From the NCBI GenBank assembly GCA_000989195.1, contig LBOA01000003.1, positions 1-46,560 of the forward strand: a stretch of 46,560 nucleotides of DNA, written 5' to 3'. Shown piece after piece: positions 42,160 through 46,560 of this stretch (positions within the stretch are counted from its first letter, which is position 1; every line of letters begins with the position of its first letter). The notes beneath the pieces are model-generated. The model saw only the letters and a program-made list of their open reading frames with translations, made no database searches and was not told where the DNA came from. Source of the stretch: a candidate division TM6 bacterium GW2011_GWF2_30_66 (lineage in GTDB: Bacteria; Babelota; Babeliae; Babelales; Vermiphilaceae). The position numbers were made by a program, and so were the translations under genes.

Positions 42160-42738
42160 ATGTTGCAAAGTAAAAGTAAGAGTTTGTTTAAAAATAATAT
42201 TTTTAAGTTTTTTGCTGTAACGGCTATTAGTGCGATGCTAGTGGCGGGATTAGTTTATAAATTTTATTCAGAAAAATCTCCAATTACAGATTTTGTTTAT
42301 TCGCGTGATGCAGAAAGCATTTTAAAAATTTTTGATAAAGATTGGTATTGGCTTGTTGCGAGCTCAAGAGAGGAATATTCTCCTGATTTTATGTTGAAAA
42401 ATAGGGCTTACGATAGGGATCCTGCGCATTTTGGGAAACTTGATATAAAAGTTTTACGTGAGAATAACAAATTGGCTGGTTTTACTGCATATTTTAATAA
42501 AAAAATATATGAAGGTTTTTTATTGTATGTAGGTGTAGATAGGGATTTTAGAGGTGAAGGTTATGGAGAAAAGTTAACAAATTATGCAGTTGAAGATATG
42601 TTTGCAAATGGTTGCAATATTGTTAAATTAATTACAAGAACTGAAAATATTAAGGCAAGGTCTTTGTATAAAAAGCTTGGATTTGAAGAAACTCTTGTTG
42701 ATGGTGGATATGTTTATTATACAAAGTATAAAAAGTAG
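42160..42738 (+). CDS. Membrane-anchored GNAT acetyltransferase
   Basis: 192 aa. The C-terminal half has the acetyl-CoA-binding signature of GNAT enzymes: LLYVGVDRDFRGEGYGEKLTN (R-x-E-G-Y-G variant of Q/RxxGxG/A) and the NIKARSLYKKLGFEE close. Unusually, residues about 15-35 form a hydrophobic helix (FFAVTAISAMLVAGLVYKF) with Lys on both sides, so the enzyme is probably tethered to the membrane; acetyl-CoA supply requires the catalytic part to face the cytosol or a host compartment. AAGGAG lies in the end of truA, so the two are translated as one unit. The substrate is unknown. Confidence 0.82.
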   Translation: MLQSKSKSLFKNNIFKFFAVTAISAMLVAGLVYKFYSEKSPITDFVYSRDAESILKIFDKDWYWLVASSREEYSPDFMLKNRAYDRDPAHFGKLDIKVLRENNKLAGFTAYFNKKIYEGFLLYVGVDRDFRGEGYGEKLTNYAVEDMFANGCNIVKLITRTENIKARSLYKKLGFEETLVDGGYVYYTKYKK

Positions 42739-42854
42739 TTTGTGATTAATCGCCTGAACCATGTTTGGAGTAGGTAGAAGAAGCTTTATCAAAAGATTGG
42801 GGTTGCTAATTTGTAGGCTTCGTTAGTTTATAAAATTATAAAGTTTGTTTTAAA

Positions 42855-42889
42855 TGAATGATTATCCGCCGGAGGCGGATAATCATTCA
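42855..42889. terminator. Perfect hairpin between convergent GNAT and namZ genes
   Basis: TGAATGATTATCCGCC (42855-42870) and its exact complement (42874-42889) flank GGA. The right arm includes the namZ stop codon. There is no long T run on either side (TTT on the left), so termination is likely but not certain. Confidence 0.5.
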
Positions 42890-44170
42890 CAGGTACTCTG
42901 GTTTTGCAAAAGGCTTGTATAGCGCGCAGCTCAAAGATTTATTATAAAAATTAAGTAATTCTTTATTTGTGCTATTTTTTAAAATATTAAAATTAATTTT
43001 ATTTTCTAAGTAACTTTTTAGTTTATCTGAGCCGATAGCTTTATTGAATAAGCCTGAGAAGCTTAATTTTAAATTATTATTCTTATTATTATCATGAAAA
43101 AATTTTAGGATATCGATTAATAATTTAAAAGACTTTGTGTTACTTATATTTGGAATTTTAATTTTAAGCCCTATGTGATAATTATTTTTTCGATCATCAA
43201 ATAGCCTGTAAATGTCACTTTGAACGTTGTAAGAGCTTAAAATTTTTTGTATTTTTTGCCATTTTTTTATAGAAAACTTTATAATGTCAGATAATAGTAT
43301 TACTTGAAATGCGTTATCAGTGCCAACGCCGATATTTATTGGGCTCAATTCTCCAAGTAACCCCAAAAAGCTGTAGCCGTGACAAGCTTGTAAATTAGTT
43401 ATATTGGGCGAAAGATTAGTTAATAATTTATAGCTTATTGCAATTTTATCCCTGTCATAATTTTTCATTTTTATTATTTTTAAGTTGGCGGGTTTTTCGA
43501 TTATATATTTATTATAATAAAGAGCTAATTCTCCAAAAGTCATTCCATGTCGCAAAGCTATTGGGGCAAAAGATACTGTCGATTTAAATTCTTTTTTAAC
43601 TAATGGGCCTTCCATTAATGAGCCTAATAAATTTGGTCTGTCTAAAATTATTATTTTTTTATCAAACTGTGAAGCTGCTTCAATTGATTCAAATAATGTT
43701 GTAATGTATGTGTAATGCCTCATGCCAGCATCTTGCATATCAAAAATTATTGTGTCTATATCGCTTAAATTTGCAAGAGATAAAGATTTGGTCTTGTTTG
43801 TTGCATATAAACTAAAAGCTGGTATTTTTGTTTTTTCGTCTATATCGTCAGAAACATGTTCTCCAGCCGATACTTTGCCTGTTAGGCCATGTTCTGGGGT
43901 AAATATTTTTTTTATTTTTATATTTTTATCTAATAAAATTTCTATATTTCTTTTGCCAGTTTGATCTACGCCTGTTTGGTTTGTTATTAGGGCAACTGGA
44001 CCAATATTTTTTATTGTTGTATCCGTAATGCTTTCTAAGCCTAATTTAAAAGAAGTATCTTTAGTGCCTATTTTTTGTTTGTTTAGAAAGTTTTGCGAGT
44101 TTATAGAGTTATCGCAAAAAAGAGTGTGAGTAAAAATTATAGAAATTAATAAAAATATTTTTTTAAACAT
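42887..44170 (-). CDS. namZ: DUF1343 exo-beta-N-acetylmuramidase (NamZ-like)
   Basis: 427 aa with AAGGGG before the ATG and a signal peptide (IFLLISIIFTHTLFC). NamZ enzymes remove terminal MurNAc from peptidoglycan chains during wall recycling. The family hallmarks are GLESITDTTIKNIGPVALI, LITNQTGVD, FTPEHGLTG, DTIIFDMQDAGMRHYTYIT, LDRPNLLGS, EGPL, ALRHGMTFGELALYY and SPNITNLQACHGYSF. The domain is complete. Together with the ddl fusion it indicates peptidoglycan turnover. It lies downstream of hppA beyond a strong terminator, so it has a separate transcript. Confidence 0.9.
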   Translation of the reverse strand: MFKKIFLLISIIFTHTLFCDNSINSQNFLNKQKIGTKDTSFKLGLESITDTTIKNIGPVALITNQTGVDQTGKRNIEILLDKNIKIKKIFTPEHGLTGKVSAGEHVSDDIDEKTKIPAFSLYATNKTKSLSLANLSDIDTIIFDMQDAGMRHYTYITTLFESIEAASQFDKKIIILDRPNLLGSLMEGPLVKKEFKSTVSFAPIALRHGMTFGELALYYNKYIIEKPANLKIIKMKNYDRDKIAISYKLLTNLSPNITNLQACHGYSFLGLLGELSPINIGVGTDNAFQVILLSDIIKFSIKKWQKIQKILSSYNVQSDIYRLFDDRKNNYHIGLKIKIPNISNTKSFKLLIDILKFFHDNNKNNNLKLSFSGLFNKAIGSDKLKSYLENKINFNILKNSTNKELLNFYNKSLSCALYKPFAKPEYL

Positions 44171-44244
44171 AAGATCCCCTTTTTTAGATTAAAAACTATA
44201 TGATTTATGTTAGCAAGTTTGGGGATTTTGTATCAAGAGTTAGT

Positions 44245-44276
44245 AAAAAAGGGCAAGTAACATACTTGCCCTTTTA
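44245..44276 (-). terminator. hppA terminator
   Basis: AAAAGGGCAAGTA and TACTTGCCCTTTT pair perfectly over 13 bases around a three-base loop, and on the minus strand a six-T run follows. It lies about 45 bases past the hppA stop. Confidence 0.9.
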
Positions 44277-44320
44277 AAAATTAATATCTTAGGAATTTCT
44301 TTTTTTGGATATTTAATTAA

Positions 44321-46300
44321 TTACTTAACTAAAACCAATAATAGTGAAATTGACGACATAAGCTTAATCAAAATGTTTAATGCTGGTCCAGATGTATCTT
44401 TAAATGGATCTCCAACTGTATCGCCAACAACTGCAGCTTTGTGTGCATCAGAACCTTTTCCGCCAAATGCGCCAGCTTCTATATATTTCTTAGCATTGTC
44501 CCAAGCTCCACCGCCATTTGCCATGAATAAAGCAAGCATAACACCCATAATTGTTGCACCAATTAGGAATCCGCCAAGTGCATATTTTCCAAGTAGAACA
44601 AATACAAGAGAAGGGGCTGCGACTGTTATTATGCCAGGTAAAATCATTTCTTTTAATGCAGCTTTTGTGCTTATAGCTATACATTTTTGATAATCAGGTT
44701 TTGCTGTACCTTCCATAAGCCCAATAATTTCTTTAAATTGTCTGCGTACTTCCATAACCATTTCTAATGCAGCGTTTCCAACCGAGCGCATTGTAAGTGC
44801 AGCAACCATAAATGGAATTGTTGTGCCGATAAATATACCAACCAATATTGTTGGATCGATTATATTTAGAATTTTTATTCCAGCTTCTTGTCCATAAGCT
44901 GAGAATAATGCGATAGATGCTAATAATGCAGAACCTATAGCAAAGCCTTTACCCATAGCAGCTGTTGTATTTCCTAAAGAATCTAATTTATCAGTAATAT
45001 CTCTAACTGGTTTTCCAAATCCAGCCATTTCTGCTATTCCGCCAGCATTGTCAGCTATTGGTCCATAAGCATCAACTGTCATAGTTATACCAACAGTTGC
45101 AAGCATAGAAACTGCAGCTAAAGAAACGCCGAATAATTCACCACCAAATTGGAATGAGAATAGAACAGCTAAAGAAAGTAATATAACAGGAAGTACTGTT
45201 GATTCCATTCCTATAGATAGTCCGTAAATCAAGTTTGTTGCAGCGCCAGATTTTGATGCATTAGCAATCATTCTTACAGGTTTTCCACCAGTATAGTACT
45301 CTGTGATCCAGCCAACAATAAGTCCAGAAACGCAACCAAGGGCTATTGAGATGCATAGATTCATATCCATTTGCATGAAATAAATGAATGCAGCTGAAGA
45401 TGCGAAAAATGATCCTATTGCAAAATAAGAAGCATTGCGTAGCATTGTTGCAGGTTCTAATTTAAATATTAAATTTGAAACAAGTCCTACAATTGAGCCT
45501 AAAAGACCTGTTGCGGCCAAAACTAAAGGTAATATCCAGTATAAATGATTTGAGCTATATGGACTTTGTATTGCTAAAATTATAGAAGCAGCCACTGATC
45601 CTATATAAGATTCATAAATATCGGCACCCATTCCTGCTGTATCGCCAACGCAGTCACCTACGTTATCAGCTATAACTGCTGGATTTCTTGGGTCGTCTTC
45701 AGGTATTCCAGCTTCGATTTTACCAACTAAATCAGCGCCAACGTCAGCAGATTTGGTATAAATACCTCCGCCAACACGTGCAAAAAATGCTATTAGGGAT
45801 GCGCCTAATCCAAAACTTACAAGTAGGGAAACAAAATCTGGTCTGTCTGAGAAAATAAAGTAAATTGTAGCAAGTCCAAAAAGACCAAAACTAGCAACTG
45901 CAAAACCCATTACGCCACCACCAAAGAATGAAACCATGAATGCTGCGTATTCGCCTTTGTCTTTTGCTGCCATTGTTGTTCTAACGTTAGCATCTGTTGC
46001 TGCGATCATACCAATGAATCCGGTAATCATAGATGATGCTGAGCCACATAAAAATAAAATAGCTGCAAGTGGGCTAAGTAAATATCCAACTACAATTGAG
46101 CCTATACCGGCGATAATAACGATTAATTTATATTCTTCTTTTAAAAATGTCATTGCTCCTATTTTAATATAAGATGCAATTTCTAGAGCTTTTAGGTTAT
46201 CAACTTTTATGGATTTTATTTTCCACATAAGAATTGCCATAACGGCTAGTCCAAGCAATGAAATGCCTGAAAATATTAGATAATAAAGAAGATCTGACAT
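44321..46300 (-). CDS. hppA: Membrane-bound ion-pumping pyrophosphatase
   Basis: 659 aa, with about 15-16 membrane segments; GGAG before the ATG. The enzyme hydrolyses PPi and pumps H+ or Na+. Signature segments are present: [58 protein letters not shown] and [27 protein letters not shown] has Ala and Gly where K+-independent enzymes have Lys and Thr, so K+ dependence is predicted from known family rules. [10 protein letters not shown] differs from the common DNVGDNVGDC (Asn and Cys replaced). The pumped ion cannot be told by eye. PPi-driven pumps suit organisms with little energy metabolism. Confidence 0.96.
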   Translation of the reverse strand: MSDLLYYLIFSGISLLGLAVMAILMWKIKSIKVDNLKALEIASYIKIGAMTFLKEEYKLIVIIAGIGSIVVGYLLSPLAAILFLCGSASSMITGFIGMIAATDANVRTTMAAKDKGEYAAFMVSFFGGGVMGFAVASFGLFGLATIYFIFSDRPDFVSLLVSFGLGASLIAFFARVGGGIYTKSADVGADLVGKIEAGIPEDDPRNPAVIADNVGDCVGDTAGMGADIYESYIGSVAASIILAIQSPYSSNHLYWILPLVLAATGLLGSIVGLVSNLIFKLEPATMLRNASYFAIGSFFASSAAFIYFMQMDMNLCISIALGCVSGLIVGWITEYYTGGKPVRMIANASKSGAATNLIYGLSIGMESTVLPVILLSLAVLFSFQFGGELFGVSLAAVSMLATVGITMTVDAYGPIADNAGGIAEMAGFGKPVRDITDKLDSLGNTTAAMGKGFAIGSALLASIALFSAYGQEAGIKILNIIDPTILVGIFIGTTIPFMVAALTMRSVGNAALEMVMEVRRQFKEIIGLMEGTAKPDYQKCIAISTKAALKEMILPGIITVAAPSLVFVLLGKYALGGFLIGATIMGVMLALFMANGGGAWDNAKKYIEAGAFGGKGSDAHKAAVVGDTVGDPFKDTSGPALNILIKLMSSISLLLVLVK

Positions 46301-46470
46301 ATTTTCTCCGTATTATTTGGGGTTAAAAATATAAATTAAACTACAAAAATATTATATGAACTTAAATATTTTACCTATTTAATAGGATTTTGTAAAGATG
46401 AAATAAGCTAATAAAAAACTATTGGCTTATTATCTCAGGGCTATTTATAATTTATTTTAGCTTTATTAAT

Positions 46471-46560
46471 ATGACAAGAAAACCACGGGGCTTTTAAACC
46501 CGTGGATGAATTGTCATCATGTAGGCGAGAATGAGCAACGAAGTTGCGAATCGCCGTCGT
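46471..46560. mobile_element. Probable IS200/IS605-type element end at the right edge
   Basis: A two-part hairpin is seen: ATGACAA (46471-46477) with TTGTCAT (46511-46517), and inside CCACGGG (46483-46489) with CCCGTGG (46499-46505). CCACGGGCTT...AAACCCGTGG hairpins are typical of IS200/IS605 (TnpA/TnpB) ends. A second hairpin follows: GGCGA, then GCAAC, GAA, GTTGC, then TCGCC (about 46523-46554). The GC-rich texture differs from its flanks. No transposase lies in the window, so this may be an end of an element extending right, or a remnant. The stretch between hppA and this end (46301-46470) shows only a weak AT hairpin. Confidence 0.45.

Overview
The window is about 46.5 kb of very AT-rich bacterial DNA using the standard genetic code, with many A/T homopolymers. 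It mixes core housekeeping genes (orn, priA, polA, rpmA, secF, rho, tsaD, smpB, ssrA, pth, alaS, truA, hppA) with many predicted secreted proteins of no clear family. The secreted set includes an ankyrin protein, an M48-type protease, a papain-like-fold/AAA+ giant and several short orphans. Together with an MNT-HEPN toxin-antitoxin pair, a class IV histone-deacetylase-like protein and a NamZ-type muramidase, this suggests a host-associated bacterium with a reduced genome and an outer membrane. My best guess is Candidatus Dependentiae (TM6/Babeliales). That placement is inference; Rickettsia-like or Chlamydia-like lineages are not excluded by reading alone.

Layout. Positions 1-7625 (minus strand) hold two large secreted proteins in tandem; the downstream one runs off the left edge. 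The upstream one (1791 aa) carries three papain-like-fold modules and a C-terminal AAA+ ATPase. Only the third module keeps a Cys/His/Asp triad. Positions 7626-8438 are a long spacer with a dispersed palindromic repeat and a good promoter for an ankyrin protein. Positions 9038-12197 hold a zinc-phospholipase-C-like protein and a 753-aa protein made of two fused D-Ala-D-Ala ligases. Positions 12316-18472 hold a CxxC protein, orn, priA, an amidohydrolase and the mntA/hepT module. Positions 18792-26797 hold polA, a repeat-rich spacer with a possible small RNA, rpmA, secF, rho and an N-terminally truncated class IV HDAC. Positions 26965-30467 hold three secreted orphans and tsaD. Positions 30627-32264 hold a DUF2062 protein and the trans-translation pair smpB-ssrA. 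The tmRNA 5' end is duplicated upstream of the gene, around a copy of the dispersed repeat. Positions 32329-46300 hold a P-type cation ATPase with an unusual leader, an OmpH/Skp-like chaperone, pth, alaS, an M48-like protease, truA with a membrane-anchored GNAT, namZ and a membrane pyrophosphatase. The last 90 bases look like the end of an IS200/IS605-type element.

How the genes work together. SmpB and tmRNA rescue stalled ribosomes, and Pth recycles peptidyl-tRNA. Ddl-Ddl and NamZ point to peptidoglycan synthesis and recycling. SecF and the Skp-like chaperone would serve export of the many signal-peptide proteins. The membrane pyrophosphatase and P-type ATPase energise or balance ions across the membrane. 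I saw no rRNA, no ordinary tRNA and no CRISPR array.
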